Positions 54,162-63,306 of a stretch of 64,000 nt of DNA are shown here, one piece after another. The notes under the pieces were generated by a model. The model did not search any database and was not told the origin of the DNA. It worked only from the letters and a program-made list of their open reading frames with translations. This DNA is from Nonomuraea fuscirosea (GTDB taxonomy: Bacteria > Actinomycetota > Actinomycetes > Streptosporangiales > Streptosporangiaceae). The translations under genes were made by a program, and so were the position numbers. The DNA lies in assembly GCF_003001935.1 (NCBI RefSeq), contig NZ_PVNG01000003.1:558001-622000 (forward strand), given 5' to 3'. Position 1 is the stretch's first letter. Every line of letters starts with the position of its first letter.

Positions 54162-55151
54162 TCAGGCGGCGACGGCGGCGCGGAAGGTGGCCAGGGCTTC
54201 GGGGCCGGAGTAGGCGCCGTAGCTGGTCGTGGTGTTGCGCAGGGCGTGGGCGGAGATCACGTAGCCGGTGCCGGTGGTCCGGTTGAACTCCTGGAACCAG
54301 GGCCCGCCGCTGGAGCCGCCGCCCATGTCGCAGAGCATCGCGTACTTCATGCCGTAGGAGGGGTCGACGGACTCGCCGCTGCAGTACTGCAGGGTCTTGC
54401 CGCCGTTGCCGTTGCTCGGGTAGCCGAACAGGTGGTTGGACGTGCCCTCGGTGGTCACGTTGAACCTGAGGCCCTGCCCGCCCACGGTCTGCACCGGGGT
54501 CTTGCTCTTCACCTTGTTGACGACCAGCATGCCGAAGTCGAGCGGCGGCTGGTGGGCGTTGTCCTTGTAGTAGCCGGACCAGATGTACATGGTGCGCGCG
54601 GTGAACTTCCCGTACGGCGCCGCCCCGTCTTTGTACGCGGGCACGAAGACCAGGTTGGTGCTCCAGCGCCCGTCACCGTCGATCATGGCGTGCGCGACGG
54701 TCACGATCACGTCCCCGTCGGTGCTGTTCACCACGGTGCCGGAGGCCACGAAGTCCTTGCCGTTGCCGCCCGTGCCGAACACCTTGCCGGCCGTCTTGGC
54801 GATGAGGCCGCCGGACTTCCACGTCTGCTGGGCGGCCGCCATGGGGGCGAGGGGCAGGCCCTTCGCGCGCTTGGGTCCCGGGCCGGGAGCGGGCGCGATC
54901 TCCACCGGGTCGCCGGCCGCCAGTGTCGTCGCGCGGCCGGTCGCCGGCTTGGCCGAGCCGGCGGGGGCGGTCAGCGGCCGGGCGGCGCGCATGCGTTCGG
55001 GCGTCCAGTAGCCGTCACCGGCGGCGTAGGTGGTCGCGATCCGGTGCTCGACGGGTCCGTCCTTCTCGGGCGCGGCGAGGGCGGCGGGCGCGGCGACGGC
55101 GCCGGACCCGAGCAGCAAGGTGGTCAACCCGGCAACGGCCAGGGTACGCAT
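54162..55151 (-). CDS. Secreted trypsin/V8-like serine protease
   Basis: A 329-residue exported protease with a Sec signal peptide (LAVAGLTTLLLGSGAVAAPA), a Pro/Ala-rich propeptide-like region to about residue 110, then a chymotrypsin-fold domain. The catalytic triad is visible in VTVAHAMI (His), QPPLDFGML (Asp) and DMGGGSSGGPWF (Ser). ATG 55151 has GGAGG upstream. The likely role is secreted peptidase with Glu or other specificity. Monocistronic on the minus strand. Confidence 0.88.
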   Translation of the reverse strand: MRTLAVAGLTTLLLGSGAVAAPAALAAPEKDGPVEHRIATTYAAGDGYWTPERMRAARPLTAPAGSAKPATGRATTLAAGDPVEIAPAPGPGPKRAKGLPLAPMAAAQQTWKSGGLIAKTAGKVFGTGGNGKDFVASGTVVNSTDGDVIVTVAHAMIDGDGRWSTNLVFVPAYKDGAAPYGKFTARTMYIWSGYYKDNAHQPPLDFGMLVVNKVKSKTPVQTVGGQGLRFNVTTEGTSNHLFGYPSNGNGGKTLQYCSGESVDPSYGMKYAMLCDMGGGSSGGPWFQEFNRTTGTGYVISAHALRNTTTSYGAYSGPEALATFRAAVAA

Positions 55152-55255
55152 GGGGCCTCCGTGACAAATGGGGTTACGGAGATTTACCACACATGTCGTC
55201 TATGGCGGGAATCGGAGGTTTGGCCGGGTCGACCGCCCAGGTCGGAGATGCCGGG

Positions 55256-55795
55256 TCAGGGGCGGTCGGCGCAGAGGGTGAGGGGCGGGTGGCGGTAGAC
55301 GATGGCGCGTGGCAGCACGTCAGGGGTCTTGGTCCAGTTGGGTACGTCCTTGCCGCAGACCGAGGCGTCGGCGGTGCCGTCCGACACCTTGGTGACCCGA
55401 TAGGTCGCGGCGGGGCCGCAGCTCACCTTGGACGCCCGGCCGGTGGGGAAGCCGATCTCCTGATAGAAGCAGTCGCCCTCGCTCGCGTTCAGCGTCAGGC
55501 ACAGGCGGGTGCGCGACCGGCGGGTGCCGATCTCCAGGTATCCGTTGGTGCTGTCGCCGCACTGGTCGTTCTTCCTGATCATCTTGTACGCGGCCCGCGG
55601 GCTGGTGCACGGAACGAGGCGGAAGTCGTCCCGGACGGTCTTGCCGCCCTTGCCCTGAGCTTCGAGGCAGGAGCCGACCTTGGCCCGGCTCGGATCGTCC
55701 TCGGCGGCACAACCCGCCGTCACGGCGATCATCAGCGCACAGGCGAGTCCCATGGTGAGGCGGGCGAGGGGGCGGTGGCGAGTGGTGCCGGTCAT
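55256..55795 (-). CDS. Small secreted lipoprotein of unknown function
   Basis: A 179-residue exported protein. The hydrophobic signal ends in the lipobox VTAGC, followed by about 150 residues with six to eight cysteines, likely forming disulfides (VGSCLEAQ, LVPCTSP, NDQCGDS, RLCLTLN, GDCFYQE, VSCGPA). The pattern recalls actinobacterial LppU-like lipoproteins, but no domain was certain. Leftward, 104 bp upstream of the protease gene, possibly with its own promoter. Confidence 0.8.
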   Translation of the reverse strand: MTGTTRHRPLARLTMGLACALMIAVTAGCAAEDDPSRAKVGSCLEAQGKGGKTVRDDFRLVPCTSPRAAYKMIRKNDQCGDSTNGYLEIGTRRSRTRLCLTLNASEGDCFYQEIGFPTGRASKVSCGPAATYRVTKVSDGTADASVCGKDVPNWTKTPDVLPRAIVYRHPPLTLCADRP

Positions 55796-55862
55796 GGCAC
55801 GGCAGCCTAGTGAGCTCCCGGGACGCTTCCCCTCATTTACCGAATAGCCGAAATGTCAGCCT

Positions 55863-56492
55863 TCACTCCGGCCAGGGTGAGTCGAGGATCGTGTCGACGA
55901 AGTTCCCCCGCTGGAAGCCGGGCACGAAGCGTTCGAGCACGTCGGCCTTCACGTTCCCGAACGTGGTCTCCGGCTTGGGCGCGATGCCCTCCGTGAACGC
56001 CCGCAGGATCGCCTGCTTGAAGCCCGGCCGCGGATGCACGGCGGTGACCTCGGCCCGCTGCTCGTCGGTGAGGTCGTAGTAGCCGAGGCCGAGCACGTCG
56101 TACTCGACTCCGGCGGTGACCAGGGCGACCTCGGGCTCCATGTACTCGGGGATGCCGGGAGTCGTGTGCAGCGCGATCGCGGTCCACACCCGCCGGACGC
56201 TGTCCTCGGGCACGCCGCGTTCGCGCAGGAAACCGCGGGCGGCGTCGGCGCCGTCCACCTCGAAGCGCCGCCCGCTGCCGCGGTGCTCCTCGTTCAGCCC
56301 CAGGTCGTGGAACATGGCGGCGACGTACAGCAGCTCGGGGTCGAAGCTCAGGTCGCGCTCGCGGCCCTGGAGGACGCCCCAGAAGTAGACCCGGCGCGAA
56401 TGGTGGTAGATCAGGTCACTCGTGGCCTGCCGCACGAAATCGGTGGCCTCGGCCGCCAGCCTGGTGTCGGGAACACTCTTCTTGATCCCCAT
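55863..56492 (-). CDS. HD-domain phosphohydrolase family protein
   Basis: A 209-residue HD-superfamily protein. The metal motif is present: HSRRVYFWG (first His), MFHDLGLNEEHRG (HD) and WTAIALHTTPGIPE (further His). Members hydrolyse phosphate esters or act on small molecules; this group includes cyanamide-hydratase-like enzymes. ATG 56492 has GGAGGGGG upstream. It is divergent from the formaldehyde dehydrogenase gene across 288 bp. Confidence 0.88.
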   Translation of the reverse strand: MGIKKSVPDTRLAAEATDFVRQATSDLIYHHSRRVYFWGVLQGRERDLSFDPELLYVAAMFHDLGLNEEHRGSGRRFEVDGADAARGFLRERGVPEDSVRRVWTAIALHTTPGIPEYMEPEVALVTAGVEYDVLGLGYYDLTDEQRAEVTAVHPRPGFKQAILRAFTEGIAPKPETTFGNVKADVLERFVPGFQRGNFVDTILDSPWPE

Positions 56493-56581
56493 GCCGACCC
56501 CCTCCCCGTGCCTTTCCGGCGTCGCACGGAACCCTTCCCGCCGCCGCGACCTCGCTGAATGCACGAGTCGGTGAAGATCTG

Positions 56582-56597
56582 ACAAAGCCCCCTTTGT
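56582..56597. promoter_or_regulatory. Inverted repeat in the HD/fdh divergent region
   Basis: ACAAAG-CCCC-CTTTGT is a 6-bp perfect inverted repeat, and an AT-rich block (GATATATTCAGATATAG, about 56637-56653) follows. Both sit between divergent genes and could be operator and promoter. Confidence 0.45.
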
Positions 56598-56780
56598 ACG
56601 CCCGCAGCCACCCCCGGAGCCCCGCCGACTTCTAGGGATATATTCAGATATAGAGGACAAAACGCCCGTTGTTATCTTCGTCCCCTGCCGGGGAGGAGGT
56701 GGTCCGCGAGCCTGTGCCGCGAACGCATGCCCCATCACGAGCGCATGCCCCACCACTTCCGACGCGAGGGAGAGAGCACC

Positions 56781-58004
56781 ATGCCTGGTAACAAGGGAGT
56801 CATCTACGAAGGCCCAGGCAAGGTCGAGGTTCACGAGATCGACTATCCCGGATTCGAGCTGAAGGACGGCCCCGGCGTGAATCCGGCCAACATCGGCCGC
56901 AAACTGCCGCACGCCGCGATACTGAAGGCGGTCGCCACCAACATCTGCGGCAGCGACCAGCACATGGTACGCGGGCGCACCACCGCCCCCCAGGGCCTCG
57001 TCCTCGGTCATGAGATCACCGGGGAGGTCGTGGAGACGGGCCCGGGCGTGGAGTTCATCAAGAAGGGCGACCTCGTGTCGGTCCCGTTCAACATCGCCTG
57101 TGGACGCTGCCGCAACTGCAAGGAGGGCAACACCGGCATCTGCGAGAACGTCAACCCCGACCGGCCCGGCTCGGCGTACGGCTACGTCGACATGGGCGGC
57201 TGGGTCGGCGGGCAGGCCGAGTACGTCCTCGTCCCGTACGCCGACTGGAACCTGCTCAAGTTCCCCGACAAGGACCAGGCGATGGAGAAGATCCTCGACC
57301 TGGCCATGCTGGCGGACATCTTCCCGACCGGCTTCCACGGCTGCGTGACGGCGGGAGTGGGCCCCGGATCCACGGTCTACATCGCCGGCGCCGGACCGGT
57401 CGGCCTGGCCGCCGCCGCGTCCGCGCACCTGCTCGGGGCCGCCGTCGTCATCGTCGGCGACCTGAACAAGGAACGCCTGGACCAGGCCCGCAGCTTCGGC
57501 TGCGAGACCGTCAACGTCGCCACGGGCGAACCGAGGGACCAGATCGAGCAGATCCTCGGCGAGCCGGAGGTGGACTGCGCCGTGGACGCGGTCGGCTTCG
57601 AGGCGCGCGGCCACGGCCGCGAGGCCGAGGTGGAGCGTCCCGCCACCGTGCTCAACACGCTCATGGACGTCACCAGGGCGGGCGGCGCGCTCGGCATCCC
57701 CGGCCTGTACGTGACGGGCGACCCGGGCGCCTCCGACGAGGCCGCCAAGCACGGCTCGCTGTCCATCCGCATCGGTCTGGGCTGGGCCAAGTCGCACAGC
57801 TTCGCCACCGGCCAGTGCCCGGTCATGCGCTACAACCGCCGGCTCATGCAGGCGATCCTGCACGACAAGGTACAGATCGCCAAGGCGGTCAACGCCACGG
57901 CGATCGGGCTGGACGAGGCGCCGCGCGGGTATCGCGAGTTCGACGAGGGCGCGGCCAAGAAGTACGTCCTCGACCCGAACGGCATGCTGCCCAAGGCGGC
58001 CTGA
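56781..58004 (+). CDS. Glutathione-independent formaldehyde dehydrogenase (zinc alcohol dehydrogenase family)
   Basis: A 407-residue zinc-dependent dehydrogenase resembling Pseudomonas-type formaldehyde dehydrogenase, which oxidises formaldehyde with NAD without added glutathione. The catalytic zinc site is NICGSDQHMVRG and LGHEITG. The structural zinc cysteines are in CGRCRNCKEGNTGICENV. The NAD fold is YIAGAGPVGLAAAASAHLLG. ATG 56781 has GAGGGAGAGA upstream; earlier in-frame ATGs at 56727 and 56745 are less likely. A terminator hairpin follows. Confidence 0.93.
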   Translation: MPGNKGVIYEGPGKVEVHEIDYPGFELKDGPGVNPANIGRKLPHAAILKAVATNICGSDQHMVRGRTTAPQGLVLGHEITGEVVETGPGVEFIKKGDLVSVPFNIACGRCRNCKEGNTGICENVNPDRPGSAYGYVDMGGWVGGQAEYVLVPYADWNLLKFPDKDQAMEKILDLAMLADIFPTGFHGCVTAGVGPGSTVYIAGAGPVGLAAAASAHLLGAAVVIVGDLNKERLDQARSFGCETVNVATGEPRDQIEQILGEPEVDCAVDAVGFEARGHGREAEVERPATVLNTLMDVTRAGGALGIPGLYVTGDPGASDEAAKHGSLSIRIGLGWAKSHSFATGQCPVMRYNRRLMQAILHDKVQIAKAVNATAIGLDEAPRGYREFDEGAAKKYVLDPNGMLPKAA

Positions 58005-58011
58005 CCGGCGC

Positions 58012-58053
58012 AGCCGCCGGAGGCCGCCGCCATCCCCGCGGTCTCCGGCGGCT
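58012..58053. terminator. Stem-loop between convergent fdh and LysE genes
   Basis: AGCCGCCGGAG (58012-58022) pairs perfectly with CTCCGGCGGCT (58043-58053) around a 20-base loop, followed by a TTTT. It fits a terminator for the formaldehyde dehydrogenase gene, perhaps for both genes. Confidence 0.7.
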
Positions 58054-58077
58054 CGCCCCTTTTCGCTCCCGTACGGG

Positions 58078-58746
58078 CTACGCCGTGGCGGCCCTGACGC
58101 CGAGGGCGACGAGCACCACGGCGCTCACCCTGCCGACCACCCGCCGGAAGCGCGCCTCGCGCACGAGGTGCGCTCCTCGGTGCAGCAGCGCCGTCCAGGT
58201 GAGCAACCACACCGCCATCAGCACGGCGTGGACGGTGGCCAGGCCGAGGATCTGCCCGGCGACGGAAGAGCCGGGCACGACGAACTGCGGCACCAGGGTG
58301 AGGTAGATGGAGGCGGCCTTGGGGTTGAGCACGTTCGCGAGCACGGCCTGAACGTAGACGGACCGGGCCCGTCCGGGCCGGTCGGCGGACGCGGGAGGCG
58401 GAGGGCCGGCGGACGCGGGAGGCGCGGGCCGGTCGGCGGACTGGTGAGGTCGGGGGCGGGTGGCGGTGTGCCAGGTCCACACGCCGAGCCCCACGAGGTA
58501 GGCCGCGCCGGCGAGCTTGACCACGGTGAACGCCTGCGCCGAGTGCATGATCAGCGCCGACAGACCGGCCACGGCCAGGGTCGCGTGGGCGTACAGGCCG
58601 GTCGCGGTCCCGAGGATCACGGGCACGGCCCGCCGCCGGCCGCCGGTCGTGACGTGCTGGACGAGCAGGGTCATGCCGGCGCCGGGCGTGGCGATGACGG
58701 GCAGGATCGCCATAAGAAAGCCGGCGGTCGCGCACCAATGGATCAT
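58078..58746 (-). CDS. LysE family exporter
   Basis: A 222-residue LysE/RhtB-type exporter. ATPGAGMTLLVQHVTTGGRR near the N-terminus and VLANVLNPKAASIYLTLVPQ in the middle are the family motifs. The central cytoplasmic loop is enlarged by a Pro/Ala-rich stretch whose DNA holds an 18-bp direct repeat (58383-58400, 58407-58424). ATG 58746 overlaps the stop of the phosphodiesterase gene (ATGA), so the two are coupled. Confidence 0.9.
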   Translation of the reverse strand: MIHWCATAGFLMAILPVIATPGAGMTLLVQHVTTGGRRRAVPVILGTATGLYAHATLAVAGLSALIMHSAQAFTVVKLAGAAYLVGLGVWTWHTATRPRPHQSADRPAPPASAGPPPPASADRPGRARSVYVQAVLANVLNPKAASIYLTLVPQFVVPGSSVAGQILGLATVHAVLMAVWLLTWTALLHRGAHLVREARFRRVVGRVSAVVLVALGVRAATA

Positions 58747-59492
58747 GCCTGGAGCACGACGCGGAAGTGCGTGGTGAGACGGCGTTCGTCGTCCAGGACG
58801 TGGAAGGCGAGGCCGGGCGGCTGCTCGCGGTCGTCGGGCCGGTCGCCCTCCCACGGCATCCGCAGGGTCCAGGTGACGGCCGGGCCGACGATCAGGGGCC
58901 GGCCGGCGAACGTGGAGGCGGCGGCGGTGTGGGCGTGGCCGGTGAGCACGGCGGCGACCTGGGGATGCTCGTCGAGCAGCGCGGCCAGCTCGGCGGCCGA
59001 CTCCATCCGGCAGCAGTCGGGCAGCGGGTGGTGCAGCACGACGGGCGGTTGGTGGAAGGCGATCAGAGCGGGCGTGCCCGGGGCGAGGCCGTCGAGGGTG
59101 GCGCGCATCCAGGCGAGCGTCTCCTGCTCGAGGCGGCCCTCGTCGCGGCCGGGGATCGTGGTGTCGCACATCAGGACGGCGGTCCCGGCCAGGTGGTGCA
59201 CCTCGTTGACGGGGCCCGTGCCGGGCGGCCGGCCCAGCAGCGCCTTGCGGTAGGCCGGGCGGGCGTCGTGGTTGCCGGGGCAGGTCAGCACGGGGAAGGG
59301 CGCGGTGAGGAGCTCGGCGGCCTCCTCGTACTCGGACTCCGCGCCGTGATCGGCGATGTCGCCGGTGACCAGCAGGCCGTCCACCGGGCGGGGGAGCGCG
59401 CGCAGGTGGTCCATGACCAGGCGGGCGCGCCGGGACGCCCGCTCGCTGCCGTCGAGGTGGAGGTCACTGATCTGGGCCAGGAGCAACGTCAT
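58743..59492 (-). CDS. Metallophosphoesterase (CpdA-like)
   Basis: A 249-residue calcineurin-like phosphoesterase. All metal motifs are visible: QISDLHLDG, LLVTGDIADHG, CPGNHDARP, ALIAFHQPP and LTGHAHTAA. The order and length fit class III cyclic-nucleotide phosphodiesterases (CpdA/Rv0805-like), which hydrolyse cAMP or related phosphodiesters. Leftward and coupled to the LysE exporter; divergent from the CGNR gene. Confidence 0.9.
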   Translation of the reverse strand: MTLLLAQISDLHLDGSERASRRARLVMDHLRALPRPVDGLLVTGDIADHGAESEYEEAAELLTAPFPVLTCPGNHDARPAYRKALLGRPPGTGPVNEVHHLAGTAVLMCDTTIPGRDEGRLEQETLAWMRATLDGLAPGTPALIAFHQPPVVLHHPLPDCCRMESAAELAALLDEHPQVAAVLTGHAHTAAASTFAGRPLIVGPAVTWTLRMPWEGDRPDDREQPPGLAFHVLDDERRLTTHFRVVLQA

Positions 59493-59516
59493 CGGGCGGG
59501 CCTCCTACGAGGGCGT

Positions 59517-59544
59517 CTAATGGTTAATTCTGTTTTAGCGTTAG
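59517..59544. promoter_or_regulatory. Imperfect inverted repeat before the CGNR gene
   Basis: An AT-rich 28-bp element with arms CTAATGGTTA and TTAGCGTTAG (7 of 10 positions symmetrical) lies between the divergent phosphodiesterase and CGNR genes. It is a likely operator and promoter, perhaps for autoregulation. Confidence 0.45.
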
Positions 59545-59589
59545 TGACGATAGGGTACGGAGAGGATGCGGGCAACAGGAGGAGGCGAG

Positions 59590-60204
59590 ATGGGGAGCTG
59601 GCCGGCGCTGGAGCTGGCGAGCACGATCCGCCACGACGGCGACGGCGGTGTCGCCGACGACCTGGCCACCCCGGTGGGCGCGACCCGCTGGGTCCGGCAG
59701 CAGGGCGAGTCGCTGGGCGGCCAGGTGGACGTGGCGCGGTTCGTGGTGGACGACGGGCTCTGGAACGAGATCATCGAGCTGCGCCGGGCCGTACGCGCGT
59801 TGTTCGCGCACGCGGTCAGCCCGGCGCCGCCGAGCCGGGCCGACGCCCACCGGCTGATGCCGGTCGAGCAGGCGCTGGCCCGCCTCAACGCGGCCGCCGC
59901 CCGCGAGGCCGTGGTCCCGCGCCTCGACTGGCCCACGGGGGCGCCGCCCAGGACGGTGGTGTTCTCGGCCGAGCCCGACGCCGGCGTCCGGCTGGTCGCG
60001 GCCCTGGCCCGGGCCACCATCGACTTCCTCAGCGGCCCTGAACGCGAGCGGCTGCGCGCCTGCAACGCGCCCCGGTGCGTGCGTTACTTCGTCAAGAGCC
60101 ACGGGCGGCAGGAATGGTGCAAACCGTCCTGCGGCAACCGGGCCCGGGTCGCCCGCCACTACGAACGCCACAGCGCCGCCACCACCACGGACCCGACCGG
60201 CTAG
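59590..60204 (+). CDS. CGNR zinc-finger (ABATE-domain) transcription factor
   Basis: A 204-residue protein of the ABATE/CGNR family, widespread in actinobacteria as putative stress-response regulators. The N-terminal ABATE-like domain (LELASTIRHDG ... ELRRAVRALFAHAV) is followed by a C-terminal zinc finger with CNAPRCVRYFVKS and WCKPSCGNRARVARHY, the CGNR signature. ATG 59590 has AGGAGG upstream; ATG 59566 is less likely. Targets unknown. Confidence 0.92.
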   Translation: MGSWPALELASTIRHDGDGGVADDLATPVGATRWVRQQGESLGGQVDVARFVVDDGLWNEIIELRRAVRALFAHAVSPAPPSRADAHRLMPVEQALARLNAAAAREAVVPRLDWPTGAPPRTVVFSAEPDAGVRLVAALARATIDFLSGPERERLRACNAPRCVRYFVKSHGRQEWCKPSCGNRARVARHYERHSAATTTDPTG

Positions 60205-60315
60205 CCCGTCCCGGCGCGGAGGGTGAGTAGGGGTTACTCATGCCGGACGCCCCCGCGCGGAGGAGCGTGACTGTCGCAACGTCCCGACAGCACACCTTCG
60301 CGCAGGGGGAACCAC

Positions 60316-63201
60316 ATGTGGACAAGAGCGCTGACCGCCTGTCTCTTAGCCATGGCCGGCCTGTTCGCGCTGCCGGTCACCCCCGCACGGAGCGCACCGG
60401 CCACGCAGCCGGTGACCGTGCGGATCATGTCCGTGGAGTGCGAACACTGCACGGACGAAGGACTCGAGGACGCCGGCAAAGGCGCCCCCGACTTCTACGC
60501 CAAGATCAGCATCGGCTCCCAGACCTTCACCACGCCCAGGGCGCCCGACGACCGGACGAAGGTCTTCGTCCCCGAGGGATGGACGATGACGCAGCAGGTG
60601 TCCACCTCGCTGCCCTCGGTGGACATCTCGGTGCAGATCTGGGATGCGGACGTCTTCCCCGACCCCAACGGCGACGACCTGGCCGACAGCACGCCCCGCC
60701 CCGATGACGCCACCAGCCGGTTCAAGCTGGACCTGGTGGACGGCAGCCTGTCCGGCGACCTGACCTCATCCAACCAGTGCCTGCTCGGCAACGGCGAGGA
60801 GGACCAGCCGCCGGTGCAGGTCTGTTTCGACGTCCGGCCATACACGTTCGAGGACGGCGACGGCGACGGCTTCACCGACTACGCCGAGCACCGCGGCCTC
60901 GACTTCAACGGCGACGGCAGCATCGACCTGCACCTTGAACAGTTCGCCGACCCGACACGGCGTGACCTGTTCGTCGAGATCGACTGGATGAAGGACGAGG
61001 GTCCGGGCCGGGCCGACCTGGACGCGGTGGAGGGCGCGTTCGACGCCGCGCGGGTCGAGAACCCGATCACCGAGGCCCGGGGTCTGGCCCTGCACCTGAT
61101 CCCTGACGAGGAGCTGACCTGGGCGGAGACGCTGCGGTTCGATGGCCGCGACGCGGGCGCGTACGACGACTTCGACGACCTGAAATGGGGTGATCCGGCG
61201 AAGTCGTGCACCCATGGCGGAGAGGACGGCCACTTCGGCACCCCCGCCGACCGCGCGAGCCCGTTGTGTGAGCAGATCCTGCTGTTCAAGCGGCTGCACT
61301 TCCGGTACGGGATCTTCATCCACGGCCTGAGCCCGGCGACCGTGACAGGACGCGACGGGAAGCAGCACCCCAACACCACGTCAGGCATGGCGGAGCTGGA
61401 CGACAGGGGCGGCAACGATTTCGTCGTGTCGGTCGGCCGCTTCGCGCGCAACATCGACGTCTCCCGCTACAACGGCATCGGCGCCGTCCGCCAGGCCACA
61501 CTGCTGCACGAGCTAGGCCACACCTTCGGCCTGGGCCACGGCGGGCGCACCGACGACGGCCGGCCCGACCCGGTCAACTGCAAGCCCAACTACTTCAGCG
61601 TCATGAACTACTCGCGCCAGTTCGCCACCGCCAAGAGCCTGCCCGCCGACCAGCAGCTCGATCCCGACCGGCCGCTCGACCTCCAGCCCGTCGACGTCAA
61701 GCCGGAAACGCTGGTGGAGAGCAGCCTGAGCGAGACGAAGGATCCCGGCGTGGACGGCGCGGGCGGCCGCCGGGTCATCTGGGGCGGCGGCGCCGACAGC
61801 CAGTGGTTCTACGACCCGGCCGACGAGCCGATCAACTGGCTGGTCGACTCCAAGCGGGAAAGCTCGGTGAACGTCAACGTCAACCGCATCCCCGTCTTCG
61901 ACGGCTGCCATGAGTCGCCCGGCGGGGAAACGCTGCGCAGCAGCCCCGACTGGGACCGGCTGGTCTACGACTTCACCTCCAGCCGCTACTTCTCCGAAGG
62001 CTCGCACGGCCCGTACCTGCCCGAGCTGACCGCCCACGACCTGCAACGCCAGCAGGCCGCCGACCTGAACGTGACCAAGACCGTCGACCGGGCCGAGGCC
62101 GTGCCCGGCGACCGGCTCACGTACACGGTCAAGGTCGGCAACAGGGGCCCCAGCACCGCGACCGCCGTCTCGCTGACCGACACGCCGCCCGGGGGCGCCG
62201 CCGTGACCCGCGACCTGCCCGACCTGCCGGCCGGCCGGACCGACGAGCAGACCTTCACCTACGAGGTGCCCTGCACGGTCACCGACGGCGGCGTGCTCAC
62301 CAACACCGCCACGGTCACCGGCAAGGACGCCTCCGGCGGGGCCGAGCCCGCGCAACTGCTGGGCGACGACACCGCCACCGCGAAGACGACCGCGCACGTG
62401 CCGGTGCTGACGCTGACCAGGACGGCCACGCCCGGCGCGCACGCGGGCGACCCCGTCACCCACACTCTCACGTACCGCAACACCGGCTCGGCGCCGGCCA
62501 CGGACGTCGTCGTGACCGACACGCTGCCGCGCGAGGTCTACTACAGCGGCGCGCTCGACCAGGGCGCGGGACCCAGACCGGCCGAGGTGGTCAAGGACGG
62601 CGACGGCCGCACCACCCTGCGCTGGAAGCCCGGCACGGTCGCGCCCGGCGCCTCCGCGACGGTCACCTACACCGCCCGCACGAGCCTGCTGACCACCGGC
62701 GGCACCGTCGTCACCACCCGGGCCACGCTCCGGTACGGCGGCGCCGGCGGCTGCGCGTACCCGGACGTGACCGTCACGGCGGACTCGACGGTCACCGAAC
62801 GCCCGCCCGGCCGCGACCCCCGCGCGAAGCTCGTCTGGCAGTTGCGCGAGAGCGACTGGACGCCTGACCTGCTGGCCCGCACACAGGCCACGGACCAGCG
62901 TTACGACGGCGCCGACGGCTCGGCCCCCGACGGCGCGCTGTCCAAGGCCGAGGTGAGGGCCGCGCTCCTGCTGCCGCTGCTGCGCGGTGAACTGCTGGCG
63001 ACCTACCTCAACCTGGCCGACCGGCGGATCAACGCGGCCACCAGGATCGTCTCGGCCCCGGCCGCGCTGCTCGACCTGACGAGCGTGGGCCAGGCCGCCG
63101 GGTACGCGCAGTCGGCGCTCCAGGACGGCGACCTGCTGCGGCAGACGAAGGCGACCGTGGTGCTGAACGAGATCAACCTCAACCTCAGCGAACGCTACTG
63201 A
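60316..63201 (+). CDS. Large secreted metzincin-like protein with C2-like, calcium-binding and DUF11 domains
   Basis: A 961-residue exported protein. After a signal peptide (LLAMAGLFALPVTPARSAPA) comes a C2-like beta domain (about residues 32-175). A calcium motif DGDGDGFTDYAEH then FNGDGSID follows at about 180-205. The zinc site HELGHTFGLGHGG lies at about 399, with the Met-turn SVMNYS near 428, typical of metzincin peptidases. Two DUF11-type beta-sandwich repeats (about 590-680 and 695-830, each with VGNRGPSTATAVSLTDTPP- or RNTGSAPATDVVVTD-like motifs) and a helical C-terminal domain end it. No sorting signal is seen. ATG 60316 has GGGGGA upstream. Substrate unknown. Confidence 0.85.
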   Translation: MWTRALTACLLAMAGLFALPVTPARSAPATQPVTVRIMSVECEHCTDEGLEDAGKGAPDFYAKISIGSQTFTTPRAPDDRTKVFVPEGWTMTQQVSTSLPSVDISVQIWDADVFPDPNGDDLADSTPRPDDATSRFKLDLVDGSLSGDLTSSNQCLLGNGEEDQPPVQVCFDVRPYTFEDGDGDGFTDYAEHRGLDFNGDGSIDLHLEQFADPTRRDLFVEIDWMKDEGPGRADLDAVEGAFDAARVENPITEARGLALHLIPDEELTWAETLRFDGRDAGAYDDFDDLKWGDPAKSCTHGGEDGHFGTPADRASPLCEQILLFKRLHFRYGIFIHGLSPATVTGRDGKQHPNTTSGMAELDDRGGNDFVVSVGRFARNIDVSRYNGIGAVRQATLLHELGHTFGLGHGGRTDDGRPDPVNCKPNYFSVMNYSRQFATAKSLPADQQLDPDRPLDLQPVDVKPETLVESSLSETKDPGVDGAGGRRVIWGGGADSQWFYDPADEPINWLVDSKRESSVNVNVNRIPVFDGCHESPGGETLRSSPDWDRLVYDFTSSRYFSEGSHGPYLPELTAHDLQRQQAADLNVTKTVDRAEAVPGDRLTYTVKVGNRGPSTATAVSLTDTPPGGAAVTRDLPDLPAGRTDEQTFTYEVPCTVTDGGVLTNTATVTGKDASGGAEPAQLLGDDTATAKTTAHVPVLTLTRTATPGAHAGDPVTHTLTYRNTGSAPATDVVVTDTLPREVYYSGALDQGAGPRPAEVVKDGDGRTTLRWKPGTVAPGASATVTYTARTSLLTTGGTVVTTRATLRYGGAGGCAYPDVTVTADSTVTERPPGRDPRAKLVWQLRESDWTPDLLARTQATDQRYDGADGSAPDGALSKAEVRAALLLPLLRGELLATYLNLADRRINAATRIVSAPAALLDLTSVGQAAGYAQSALQDGDLLRQTKATVVLNEINLNLSERY

Positions 63202-63215
63202 GCGGCACACATCGG

Positions 63216-63246
63216 GGGGCTGAGCACGTTCCACGGGCTCAGCCCC
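63216..63246 (+). terminator. Stem-loop after the metzincin-like gene
   Basis: GGGGCTGAGC (63216-63225) and GCTCAGCCCC (63237-63246) form a 10-bp perfect stem with an 11-base loop, 15 bp after the stop codon. It probably ends transcription between convergent genes. Confidence 0.75.
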
Positions 63247-63290
63247 TGCCGGTCAGCTCCTGCCGGTCAGCCCTCTGCTGGTCAGCCCGG
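63247..63290. repeat. 14/15-bp repeats after the metzincin-like gene
   Basis: TGCYGGTCAGC occurs three times with a period of 14-15 bp (63247, 63261, 63276), right after the terminator hairpin. Confidence 0.85.
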
Positions 63291-63306
63291 CGAGCCACGG
63301 TCCGCC

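Noticed and set aside
61513..63234. Minus-strand open frame opposite the metzincin-like gene
   Set aside because: Gly/Arg/Val-rich shadow; the plus-strand gene has a signal peptide, a ribosome site and zinc motif.
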